Made by a program: the position numbers and the translations under genes
Origin: JBKEDH01 sp047975295
Lineage (GTDB): Bacteria; Bacteroidota; Bacteroidia; Flavobacteriales; Flavobacteriaceae
Assembly: GCA_047975295.1 (NCBI GenBank)
Contig: JBKEDH010000170.1
Location: forward strand, 1 to 5,775
DNA: 5,775 nucleotides
Reading direction: 5' to 3'
The notes under the pieces: model-generated
What the model was told of the DNA's origin: nothing
The model's input: only the letters and a program-made list of their open reading frames with translations
Database searches by the model: none
In this document: positions 1-5,775 of the stretch, piece by piece
How positions within the stretch are numbered: position 1 is the first letter of the stretch
How the letters are laid out: every line of letters starts with the position of its first letter

Positions 1-402
1 ATAGGCCAAATTAACATCGGTATCGCTCGATGCTTTGGGATTTTTAAAATGATTGGCCGACACTGGTAATAAATCATTTGGACAGATAGCGGGAGTAATA
101 AACGGTAACATGAAATGTTGAAGAGTACGCTTCCATGCTAAAGCGTGTGGTTTTATGTGTTTACCAAATGTAGTATAAGCCTCGAAATGGGCTATTTCGT
201 GAATTAATGTGATTAAAAACCTGTATTGGTTTAAGTTTGAATTAATCGTTATTTGGTGCTTTCCGTTTGGTAATTTTTTATAGTCGCCATGGCGAGTTTT
301 ACGTTCCTTTTTAATTTTTACGGATAGATGGTCGTGTTTTAAAAGTTGTAAAACTTGGGGCAATGCCTTGGCTGGCACATAAGTTTTTAATAATTCCTGC
401 AT
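1..402 (-). CDS. SprT-like zinc metalloprotease-fold protein, C-terminus cut by window edge
   Basis: Translating the minus strand from the ATG at 402 gives 134 open codons to the window edge, so the C-terminus is missing. The protein begins MQELLKTYVPAKAL. It carries the zinc-protease motif HEIAH at residues 68-72, within LITLIHEIAHFEAY, followed by KPHALAWK at 84-91, where His86 fits the third zinc ligand of SprT-like domains. The usual Gly after that His (HGxxW) is Ala here. Other visible blocks are TRHGDYKKLPNGKHQI (36-51) and HFKNPKASSDTD (124-135 approximately). The SprT/Spartan fold is known for metal-dependent proteolysis, in eukaryotes of DNA-protein crosslinks; the bacterial role is poorly defined, so the function is assigned only at fold level. 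The start lies 4 nt after the SDR stop codon, which suggests co-transcription. No signal peptide is seen, so it is probably cytoplasmic. The domain call is firm; the biological role is not. Confidence 0.88.
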   Translation of the reverse strand, partial: MQELLKTYVPAKALPQVLQLLKHDHLSVKIKKERKTRHGDYKKLPNGKHQITINSNLNQYRFLITLIHEIAHFEAYTTFGKHIKPHALAWKRTLQHFMLPFITPAICPNDLLPVSANHFKNPKASSDTDVNLAY

Positions 403-406
403 ATAA

Positions 407-1090
407 TTACGGCGTAGTATTAGAAACCTGCAACAATTTTCCGTTATAATATTTTTGTCCTTTAAGCGAAAAATCAAAAATATATTGAGCCATTTCCAAT
501 GCCGAAGTTGATGCCCGATACCCCGGAAATGCTTCCTGTAACATTTCGGTCTGTACTGCACCCAATGCCAACACATTAAAGGCTATTCCTGTTTCTTTAT
601 ATTCTTCGGCCAATAATTCGGTTAGGGTTATCACAGCACCTTTACTGGAGCTGTAAGCGGCCAATCCGGCAAACTTCATACTGCCCTGTACGCCACCCAT
701 AGAACTTATGGTTACTACATGGCTATTTTTCTCCATAAATGGCAAAACCGTTTTGGTCAATTCGGCAACACCAAACACATTGGTTTTGTAAACAGCTTCA
801 AAATCCAACATAGTCAATTCAGAAAATGGTTTATTTATTAAAAGTCCGGCATTGTTTATCAAAACATCCACCTTTTTCCAATGTTGCTTTATAAATGTTG
901 AAATTTGGCCATAGGCGTTTGCATTGTTCAAATCGAAAGAAAAAGTAGTTACATTTTCCATGTTTAAATGCTTAATTGTTTTTTCGTTACGTGAAAGTGC
1001 CAACACTTTATGGCCTGCCTTTGCAAATAACTTAACCATTTCAAAACCGATACCACGGCTTGTTCCCGTTATAATAATATTTTTACTCAT
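407..1090 (-). CDS. Short-chain dehydrogenase/reductase (SDR) family oxidoreductase
   Basis: This is a 227-residue classical SDR, a cytoplasmic NAD(P)-dependent oxidoreductase of unknown substrate. The sequence shows the Rossmann cofactor motif TGTSRGIG at residues 8-15, the NNAG motif at 79-82, the structural Asn104 (KTNVFG), the catalytic Ser130 (TISSMGG), and the YxxxK pair Tyr146/Lys150 (YSSSK). Arg12 in the glycine loop and Arg34 after the second beta strand suggest a preference for NADP(H); this is an inference. It is slightly shorter than the typical 240-250 residues, with the loss in the C-terminal substrate region. The start at 1090 overlaps the end of the upstream peptidase gene by 8 nt (ATGAGTAA), and the SprT-like gene starts 4 nt downstream, so all three genes are probably on one transcript. 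All catalytic residues are present. The substrate cannot be told from the sequence. Confidence 0.93.
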   Translation of the reverse strand: MSKNIIITGTSRGIGFEMVKLFAKAGHKVLALSRNEKTIKHLNMENVTTFSFDLNNANAYGQISTFIKQHWKKVDVLINNAGLLINKPFSELTMLDFEAVYKTNVFGVAELTKTVLPFMEKNSHVVTISSMGGVQGSMKFAGLAAYSSSKGAVITLTELLAEEYKETGIAFNVLALGAVQTEMLQEAFPGYRASTSALEMAQYIFDFSLKGQKYYNGKLLQVSNTTP

Positions 1091-2033
1091 GGTACATCTG
1101 TATTTCCTTTTCCGGTGTATTGCATATTTTTTGTATGGCCGGAATTATTTTATTGACTACGCTTGCCATGTGGACATAATCCATTTTATCGGCTTCATCG
1201 CCAACATGGTGGTAAAAATTGTAATTGGACAAATCGCAAGTGGAGATGGTATGGCTTGGGATTTTAAAAACCGTATAAAACGGATAATTATCGGAGAACT
1301 TAAAAAGATTATGTTTTTTGGAAACCTCCGAAAATCCTGTTAACTTGGAATTGGTATAGGCATTTATTTTTTCGGAAAAGTTGGACCGCTCAAAACCGGT
1401 TACAAAAGCAATATAATCCCTGCCGGTAAACGGTACGCCAATCATTTCAAAATTAAGTACGGTATAAACATCCATGTTTTTGGTTTTTAGCCGTTCAGCC
1501 AGATGTTTAGAGCCTTTCAAACCTTTTTCTTCACCAGAAAAGAAACTTATTAAAATACTACGCTTATTGTTTTTTACTTGGGCAAAATATTGGGCCAAGG
1601 CTAAAACGGCAGCTGTTCCCGAGGCATTATCGTTGGCGCCGTTGGCTATGGAATCGTTGCCTACTTTTTTTCCAAAACCAATATGATCGAAATGTGCTCC
1701 CAGAACCACCCATTCGTTTTTTAGTTTCGGGTCTGTTCCTTCAATAGCAGCTACAATATTATAGGTTTCGATTTCATCAATAGCATAATGATCTTGATAA
1801 GTGTTGAAATAGGGCTTTATACCATATTGCTTTAGCGTAGTTTCCAAAAAGTTGGCTGCTTTTACAATACCTGCACTTCCGGTATCCCTTCCTTGTAAAT
1901 CATCGGAAGCCAAATATGATACGGTTTCCCGAAGCAATTCACTTGTTATCGCTTCCGGTTCGTTTTTTGGTGTTTTTCCGCTTTTGCACGATAAAACGGT
2001 TAATGCAAGTAATATAGCCAGTATTTTTTTCAT
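1083..2033 (-). CDS. M28-family zinc metallopeptidase, predicted lipoprotein
   Basis: This 316-residue protein begins with a short lipoprotein signal (MKKILAILLALTVLSC). Its lipobox is LTVLSC with lipidated Cys16, so it is expected to be exported and membrane-anchored. The mature part is an M28 peptidase domain, a family of di-zinc aminopeptidases and carboxypeptidases. By the family pattern the metal ligands are His114 (GAHFDH), Asp135 (NGANDNASG), Glu169 with the neighbouring catalytic Glu168 (SGEEKG), Glu196 (NFEMIG) and His275 (YHHVGDE). Position 196 is more often Asp (NxDMxG) in well-studied members, so the Glu is a noteworthy variant. It probably trims peptides in the periplasm or at the cell surface, but substrate preference cannot be read from the sequence. 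The gene follows the terminator of the pdh genes and so likely has its own promoter. Its 3' end overlaps the SDR start by 8 nt. Confidence 0.92.
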   Translation of the reverse strand: MKKILAILLALTVLSCKSGKTPKNEPEAITSELLRETVSYLASDDLQGRDTGSAGIVKAANFLETTLKQYGIKPYFNTYQDHYAIDEIETYNIVAAIEGTDPKLKNEWVVLGAHFDHIGFGKKVGNDSIANGANDNASGTAAVLALAQYFAQVKNNKRSILISFFSGEEKGLKGSKHLAERLKTKNMDVYTVLNFEMIGVPFTGRDYIAFVTGFERSNFSEKINAYTNSKLTGFSEVSKKHNLFKFSDNYPFYTVFKIPSHTISTCDLSNYNFYHHVGDEADKMDYVHMASVVNKIIPAIQKICNTPEKEIQMYHE

Positions 2034-2060
2034 GTGTTTGTTTTTTAGTTGAATAAAGAT

Positions 2061-2096
2061 AAAAAAACCTGCTTCAATTTTAATGAAACAGGTTTT
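2061..2096 (-). terminator. Rho-independent terminator downstream of pdhC
   Basis: Two 13-nt arms (2064-2076 and 2084-2096) flank a 7-nt loop. Read on the minus strand the stem runs AAAACCTGTTTCA / TGAAGCAGGTTTT, fully paired apart from one G-U wobble, and is followed at once by a run of seven T. On the plus strand the same wobble position becomes a C-A mismatch, so the hairpin fits minus-strand transcripts better. It lies about 28 nt after the pdhC stop and about 28 nt before the peptidase start, separating the pdh genes from the downstream cluster. Confidence 0.85.
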
Positions 2097-2124
2097 GGTT
2101 TTTTTATTATTTCCGAAAAATAAT

Positions 2125-3780
2125 TTACACTAACATTGTTACAGGATTTTCGATATATCCTTTGAGTGTTTGAAGGAATTGCGCTCCCGTAGCACCATCA
2201 ACAGTTCTATGGTCGCATGCCAAACTTAGCTTCATGGTATGTCCAACAACAATCTGGCCATTTTTAACTACTGGTTTTTCAACAATATTCCCTACTGAAA
2301 GGATTGCCGAATTAGGTTGATTGATAATTGAAGTAAACAAATCGATACCAAACATACCCAAGTTGGAAACCGTAAATGTACTACCTTCCATTTCGGCTGG
2401 CGTTAATTTTTTATTTCTGGCTTTTCCCGCCAATTCTTTAACCTCGGCACCTATTTGCTGTAAACTTTGTTCGTTGGCAAAACGCACAACAGGAACGACC
2501 AATCCGTCGGGAACGGCTACGGCAACTCCGATATGCACATGGTTGTTCAAGCGCATTTTATCGGCAAACCATTGCGAATTTACTTGCGGATGCTGTTTTA
2601 ACGCCAAGGCACAAGCTTTTACCACCATATCGTTATACGAAATTTTGGTATCCGGAATAGAGTTGAACTGTGTACGGAATGCGATGGCATTTTCCATATC
2701 GAACTCTACCGTTAGGTAATAATGCGGTGCCGAAAACTTGGAGTTTGTCAATGCCTTGGCTATGGCCTTACGCATTTGCGAGTTCGGTATGTCTTCGAAA
2801 TCTTCTTGTCCGGCAGGCACAAATTTACCAACTGCTGCCGCACCTTGAACAGGCACAAAGTTTTCGATATCGTATTTGGTTACACGGCCATTTTCGCCAG
2901 TACCGCTAACTTGAGCTAAATTGACCCCTTTTTCTTCGGCTATTTTCTTTGCCAATGGCGATGCAAAAATACGCTCGGTTGAAATCCTGCTTACTTGTTT
3001 TGCTGGTTTTTGCACTTCTTTACGGGCAGTTTCTACCGGAGCAACCGCTTTTGGAGCCTCAACAACTTTTGGAGTTTCGGCTTTTGGTGCCGAAGCAACT
3101 TCTTGTTTTAACGGTGCCTTAAATCCGGATGCAATATTGGAAACATCGGTTCCTGCAGGGCCAATAATAGCCAACAAGGCATCTACTTTTGCCGATTCGC
3201 CTTCGTTGAGTCCAATGTAAAGCAAGGTTCCCGACTGGAAAGATTCAAATTCCATCGTGGCTTTATCGGTTTCTATTTCGGCAAGGATATCGCCTTCTTC
3301 AACTGTATCTCCTACTTTTTTAATCCAAGTTGCTACGGTTCCTTCTTCCATGGTATCGCTTAGACGTGGCATGGTTACTACCGTAACACCTTCGGGCAAT
3401 ACTACTGCTTCGGCAGGAGCGGGAGTAACTTCGTCCACTTCCACTACTTTTGCTTCAGGAGCTACTTCTGTTTTTATTTCTTGGGTAGAAGCCTCATTTG
3501 TTGTTACGCCACCACCGGTTATTAATGCCGAAACATCTTCGCCTTCGTCTCCTATAATAGCCAAAAGCGAATCTACCTTAGCTGTCTCTCCTTCGTTGAT
3601 GCCGATATATAATAACGTTCCTTCGTTAAAGGATTCGAACTCCATCGTGGCCTTATCGGTTTCTATTTCGGCAAGAATATCGCCTTCCTCAACTTTGTCA
3701 CCTACTTTTTTTAACCAAGAGGCAACAGTTCCTTCTTCCATGGTATCGCTTAAACGCGGCATATTTACTACTATTGCCAT
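2125..3780 (-). CDS. pdhC: Pyruvate dehydrogenase complex E2, dihydrolipoamide acetyltransferase
   Basis: This is the core subunit of the pyruvate dehydrogenase complex. It carries the acetyl group on swinging lipoyl arms from E1 to CoA. The 551 residues show, in order: lipoyl domain 1 (about 1-80, lipoylated Lys43 in ETDKATMEFES), a linker, lipoyl domain 2 (about 133-210, Lys173 in the same motif), an Ala/Pro/Lys-rich linker (about 218-265), a peripheral subunit-binding domain (about 268-308, IFASPLAKKIAEEKG and GTGENGRVT), and the catalytic acyltransferase domain (about 330-551) with the HRTVDG motif, catalytic His524 and Asp528. The MPRLSDTMEEGT opening is typical of PDH E2 rather than the 2-oxoglutarate enzyme. 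The ATG at 3780 is 3 nt after the pdhA stop, so the two are co-transcribed and perhaps translationally coupled. A terminator follows the gene. No gene for E3 or E1 beta is adjacent. The domains and key residues look complete. Confidence 0.97.
   Translation of the reverse strand: MAIVVNMPRLSDTMEEGTVASWLKKVGDKVEEGDILAEIETDKATMEFESFNEGTLLYIGINEGETAKVDSLLAIIGDEGEDVSALITGGGVTTNEASTQEIKTEVAPEAKVVEVDEVTPAPAEAVVLPEGVTVVTMPRLSDTMEEGTVATWIKKVGDTVEEGDILAEIETDKATMEFESFQSGTLLYIGLNEGESAKVDALLAIIGPAGTDVSNIASGFKAPLKQEVASAPKAETPKVVEAPKAVAPVETARKEVQKPAKQVSRISTERIFASPLAKKIAEEKGVNLAQVSGTGENGRVTKYDIENFVPVQGAAAVGKFVPAGQEDFEDIPNSQMRKAIAKALTNSKFSAPHYYLTVEFDMENAIAFRTQFNSIPDTKISYNDMVVKACALALKQHPQVNSQWFADKMRLNNHVHIGVAVAVPDGLVVPVVRFANEQSLQQIGAEVKELAGKARNKKLTPAEMEGSTFTVSNLGMFGIDLFTSIINQPNSAILSVGNIVEKPVVKNGQIVVGHTMKLSLACDHRTVDGATGAQFLQTLKGYIENPVTMLV
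3160..3372 (-). repeat. Lipoyl-domain repeat, copy 2 (inside pdhC)
   Basis: This stretch encodes residues 137-207 of E2 and is a direct repeat of 3550-3762, offset by exactly 390 bp (130 codons). By hand comparison the two copies differ at 8 of 71 amino acids and at roughly 42 of 213 bases. Similarity is highest in 3252-3372, which encodes the first part of the domain through the lipoyl-lysine region. Confidence 0.9.
3550..3762 (-). repeat. Lipoyl-domain repeat, copy 1 (inside pdhC)
   Basis: This encodes residues 7-77 of E2, the N-terminal lipoyl domain, and pairs with 3160-3372. The amino acid differences between the copies are conservative in part (S21T, L23I, K29T, I61L, T66S, S71A), with N52Q and E53S next to each other in a loop. 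Multiple lipoyl domains are common in E2 proteins, so the duplication itself is a normal family feature. Confidence 0.9.
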
Positions 3781-3783
3781 ATC

Positions 3784-4782
3784 TTATAATTTGTGTTGTA
3801 TAAATGGGTAATCTTCTTGTTCGTAAACAACGTTGTACATTACGTTTTTTTCAGGGAATGGTGACTCATCCGCAAATTTCTCGCATTCTGCTACACGGTC
3901 TTTTACACCTTTGTCGATTACTTTGAGTTCTTCTTCGCTGGCATACTTTTTCTCAAGAATAATATCCTTTACCTGGGTAATCGGGTCTATTTTCTTGTAT
4001 TCTTCTACCTCTTCTTTTGTTCGGTAATGCTGGGCGTCGCTCATAGAATGGCCTCTATAACGGTATGTTTTAAGCTCCAAGAATGTTGGACCACCACCTT
4101 TTCTTGCCCGTTGAATAGCCTCATCGAATGCTTCGGCTACTTTTACGGGGTTCATTCCATCTACCGGTCCACAGGGCATATCGTAGCCCAAACCAAGTTT
4201 CCAAACGTCGGTATGGTTTGCAGTGCGCTCTACCGATGTTCCCATAGCATAACCATTATTTTCGCAAACAAAAACCACTGGTAAATTCCACAGCATGGCC
4301 AAGTTAAAGGTTTCGTGTAACGAGCCTTGGCGTGCGGCACCATCGCCAAAACAACACAAGGTTACAGCATCACTACCATGATATTTATCGCCAAATGCGA
4401 TACCGGCACCTAAAGGAATTTGTCCACCTACAATACCGTGGCCACCAAAAAAACGGTGTTCTTTTGAAAAAATATGCATGGAACCGCCCAAACCTTGGGA
4501 TGTTCCCGTGCCTTTTCCGTAAAGTTCGGCCATAATACGTTTAGGATCTACCCCCATACCTATGGGTTGTACATGGTTTCGGTAAGCCGTTATCATTTTA
4601 TCTTTGGTCAAATCCATAGCATGTAAAGCACCTGCCAACACGGCTTCCTGACCATTATATAAGTGAAGAAATCCTCTTACTTTTTGTTGTATGTAAACTG
4701 CAGCCAGTTTGTCTTCAAACTTTCTCCAGAACAACATATCCTCGTACCATTTGAGGTAAACTTCTTTTGTTATTTTTTGCAT
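3784..4782 (-). CDS. pdhA: Pyruvate dehydrogenase E1 component, alpha subunit
   Basis: With E1 beta, this subunit forms the thiamine-diphosphate-dependent pyruvate decarboxylase of the complex, which then acetylates the lipoyl arm of E2. The 332 residues match the usual length of bacterial E1 alpha. The thiamine diphosphate/Mg motif begins with GDGAARQG (Gly146-Asp147-Gly148) and closes with Asn175-Asn176 in CENNGYAMGT. The conserved loop YRYRGHSMSDAQHYRT (240-255) corresponds to the active-site loop that is phosphorylated in mitochondrial E1 alpha; the regulatory kinase is not expected here. LYNGQEA (41-47) and GLGGSMH (97-103) are further family signatures that separate PDH from branched-chain E1 alpha only moderately, but adjacency to a PDH-type E2 settles the assignment. 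The gene stops 3 nt before pdhC. A candidate promoter lies about 30-60 nt upstream. The usual partner gene, E1 beta, is not in the window. Confidence 0.97.
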   Translation of the reverse strand: MQKITKEVYLKWYEDMLFWRKFEDKLAAVYIQQKVRGFLHLYNGQEAVLAGALHAMDLTKDKMITAYRNHVQPIGMGVDPKRIMAELYGKGTGTSQGLGGSMHIFSKEHRFFGGHGIVGGQIPLGAGIAFGDKYHGSDAVTLCCFGDGAARQGSLHETFNLAMLWNLPVVFVCENNGYAMGTSVERTANHTDVWKLGLGYDMPCGPVDGMNPVKVAEAFDEAIQRARKGGGPTFLELKTYRYRGHSMSDAQHYRTKEEVEEYKKIDPITQVKDIILEKKYASEEELKVIDKGVKDRVAECEKFADESPFPEKNVMYNVVYEQEDYPFIQHKL

Positions 4783-4813
4783 TGACTATATTAGGTTTTT
4801 ATTAAGCGGATTA

Positions 4814-4845
4814 CAAAAGTAATACATTGTGCCTTATTGAGAAAA
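4814..4845 (-). promoter_or_regulatory. Candidate Bacteroidota-type promoter of pdhA-pdhC
   Basis: On the minus strand, TACTTTTG (4814-4821) is an exact match to the -7 consensus TAnnTTTG of Bacteroidota. A T-rich TTTT (4842-4845), a 3-of-4 match to the -33 TTTG box, lies upstream with a 20-nt spacer. The -7 box ends 31 nt before the pdhA ATG, giving a short leader. An inverted repeat, ATTAC-aaaa-GTAAT (4810-4823), overlaps the -7 box and could be an operator. The call rests on consensus matching in AT-rich sequence. Confidence 0.5.
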
Positions 4846-4982
4846 CGATAATTTACTAAAATAAAAAAATTATTAAACTCCAACACTTTTACATTCTTGA
4901 TAGTTTAGAGAAACACAATTATTTTACTTTTAAATTTTGAAGTGTAAAATTACAAGATTTTTCGGATTAATTCAAAAAACAA

Positions 4983-5465
4983 TTACAATACCGATTTATT
5001 AAACATTAAAGGCAACAAATCTGCCAAAGCATCCGATTTTACTACCTGCCCCGTTTTTCCCATAAAATATATTTCTATAGGTTTGTTTTGTTTTTCTTCA
5101 TATTCTGCAATCGATTGTCTGCATGCACCACATGGCGGGATGGGAACATTAGTGGTTTTATTTTGAGAACTTGCCGAAATGGCCATCTGTAGAATCTTTG
5201 CTTTTGGGTATTTTGCACCAGCATAAAAAATGGCGGTACGCTCGGCACACAGACCGGAAGGATAGGATGCATTTTCTTGATTGCTACCCGTTATAACCTT
5301 ACCATTATCTAACAACAGGGCTGCACCAACATTAAATTTTGAGTAAGGTGCATAAGCCTGTTCCCTTGCATTGATAGCTTTTTGCATTAACGCTGCTACT
5401 GTTTCGGGAAGTGTTTCCAAACTTTCGAACACGTATAAGGTAGATTCTATTTTAAGTTTTTTCAT
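4983..5465 (-). CDS. cdd: Cytidine deaminase
   Basis: This enzyme hydrolytically deaminates cytidine and deoxycytidine to uridine and deoxyuridine in cytoplasmic pyrimidine salvage. The 160-residue protein has the zinc-dependent deaminase signatures: CAER with zinc ligand Cys73 and catalytic Glu75, and PCGACRQ with zinc ligands Cys112 and Cys115. The nucleoside-binding segments YSKFNVGAALL (41-51) and GSNQENASYPSG (60-71) are also present. Three Cys ligands point to the small tetrameric class. It is longer than the roughly 130-residue Bacillus type because of an extra N-terminal stretch of about 25 residues, including YVFESLETLPE. The start at 5465 is the only ATG ahead of the conserved domain that fits. 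The gene stands 200 nt upstream of pdhA with a candidate promoter between, so it is probably a separate unit. A MITE-like element lies 42 nt upstream of its start. Confidence 0.96.
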   Translation of the reverse strand: MKKLKIESTLYVFESLETLPETVAALMQKAINAREQAYAPYSKFNVGAALLLDNGKVITGSNQENASYPSGLCAERTAIFYAGAKYPKAKILQMAISASSQNKTTNVPIPPCGACRQSIAEYEEKQNKPIEIYFMGKTGQVVKSDALADLLPLMFNKSVL

Positions 5466-5507
5466 GTATCTTATTTTGAAAACTTAAAAATAGTGAATTT
5501 AATATAA

Positions 5508-5668
5508 GAGCTTATTTAAATTTATATCAATTGTTTTTCTATGTCTCTTTTTGAGCATAATTTCATTAAAATTTCATCAAGTAGCCCTGCTATTATCTTC
5601 TATTTTGCTTTATTCTGAATCAAAAATAAACTATACAAAAAGGCTATCATACAAATTTAAACAGGCTC
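5508..5668. mobile_element. MITE-like inverted-repeat element with possible TAA target duplication
   Basis: The ends are imperfect terminal inverted repeats. 5508-5529 begins GAGCTTATTTAAATTT, and the reverse complement of 5647-5668 begins GAGCCTGTTTAAATTT; 18 of 22 positions agree. Weaker symmetry continues inward: with two one-base gaps, both arms place TTTTT, then TAT, then TTTTTGA at matching distances (47 and 49 nt from the ends). TAA directly flanks both outer ends (5505-5507 and 5669-5671), which fits a 3-bp target duplication. No transposase is encoded in the 161 bp. The GAG(C) ends with a TNA-type 3-bp duplication are reminiscent of IS5-group elements, but that family link is inferred from memory. 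It could instead be a chance or structural inverted repeat in AT-rich DNA. Confidence 0.6.
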
Positions 5669-5775
5669 TAATAGACCTGCTGTATATTATGACTTTAAAG
5701 AAAATAAAATCACTTCTGTCATGGTACACGACAAAAAATTATAAATATCATTTAATACATTGATAAACAAAAATA
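5669..5775. other. Non-coding flank upstream of cdd, no gene recognised
   Basis: Together with 5466-5507 and the inverted-repeat element, this makes up about 310 nt without a supported gene. The sequence is strongly AT-rich. On the minus strand a 28-residue frame is open from the right edge to a stop at 5687-5689 and could be the tail of an upstream gene, but it is too short and featureless to call. TATTTTTG on the minus strand at 5768-5775 matches a -7 promoter box, but its upstream partner would be outside the window. Confidence 0.4.

Noticed and set aside
924..1343. 139-codon plus-strand open frame
   Set aside because: It is antisense across the junction of the SDR and peptidase genes, both of which have complete catalytic motifs. 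No domain is visible.
2054..2088. Possible promoter of the M28 gene (TATCTTTA with TTTC upstream)
   Set aside because: The -7 box lacks the final G, the -33 box is imperfect at a 23-nt spacing, and the region overlaps the terminator. A promoter is expected here, but this one is too weak to assert.
3257..3811. 184-codon plus-strand open frame opposite pdhC
   Set aside because: It is antisense to the two lipoyl domains, and its Ser/Thr/Pro-rich repeated sequence simply mirrors the lipoyl repeats. A shadow of pdhC.
4874..4907. Possible cdd terminator: TAAACT/AGTTTA arms with a T-rich run on the minus strand
   Set aside because: The stem is only 6 AT-rich pairs around a 22-nt loop, too weak to call an intrinsic terminator.
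4921..4950. Inverted repeat ATTTTAC/GTAAAAT after cdd
   Set aside because: The 7-bp arms are nearly all A/T with a 16-nt loop and no clear following T-run, as expected by chance in such sequence.
5551..5763. 70-codon plus-strand open frame beginning at TTG
   Set aside because: It has no recognisable domain, starts at a non-ATG codon, runs through the right arm of the inverted-repeat element into AT-rich flank, and lies opposite to all neighbouring genes. Most likely a chance frame.
5687..5773. Minus-strand 28-residue frame open to the window edge
   Set aside because: It could be the tail of an upstream gene, but it is short, has no recognisable features and lies in AT-rich DNA; more upstream sequence would be needed to decide.

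Overview
The window looks like chromosomal DNA of a member of the Bacteroidota, most likely a Flavobacteriaceae species. It is AT-rich and has no clear Shine-Dalgarno sequences. A -7 box of the Bacteroidota type (TAnnTTTG) lies ahead of pdhA, and the protein sequences resemble flavobacterial versions. Every supported gene lies on the minus strand, so transcription runs from high to low coordinates.

In order of transcription: about 300 nt without a gene (5466-5775), which holds a 161-bp MITE-like inverted-repeat element; a cytidine deaminase gene (cdd, 4983-5465); a 200-nt spacer with a candidate promoter; the pyruvate dehydrogenase genes for E1 alpha (pdhA, 3784-4782) and the two-lipoyl-domain E2 (pdhC, 2125-3780), separated by 3 nt; a convincing intrinsic terminator (2061-2096); then a tight three-gene cluster. 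That cluster holds an M28-family lipoprotein metallopeptidase (1083-2033), an SDR oxidoreductase that overlaps it by 8 nt (407-1090), and a SprT-like zinc protein that begins 4 nt after the SDR stop and runs off the left edge (402 to 1).

E1 alpha and E2 act together in oxidative decarboxylation of pyruvate to acetyl-CoA. E1 beta and E3 are not in the window and must be encoded elsewhere. cdd is a pyrimidine salvage gene with its own spacing. The peptidase, SDR and SprT-like genes look co-transcribed, but no shared pathway is evident from the sequence.

Most of the window is ordinary housekeeping content, and I see no undescribed multi-gene system. The parts that deserve a second look are the MITE-like element with a possible 3-bp target duplication upstream of cdd, a palindrome overlapping the pdhA promoter, the uneven nucleotide similarity between the two lipoyl-domain repeats, and a Glu at a usually Asp metal-ligand position in the M28 peptidase.
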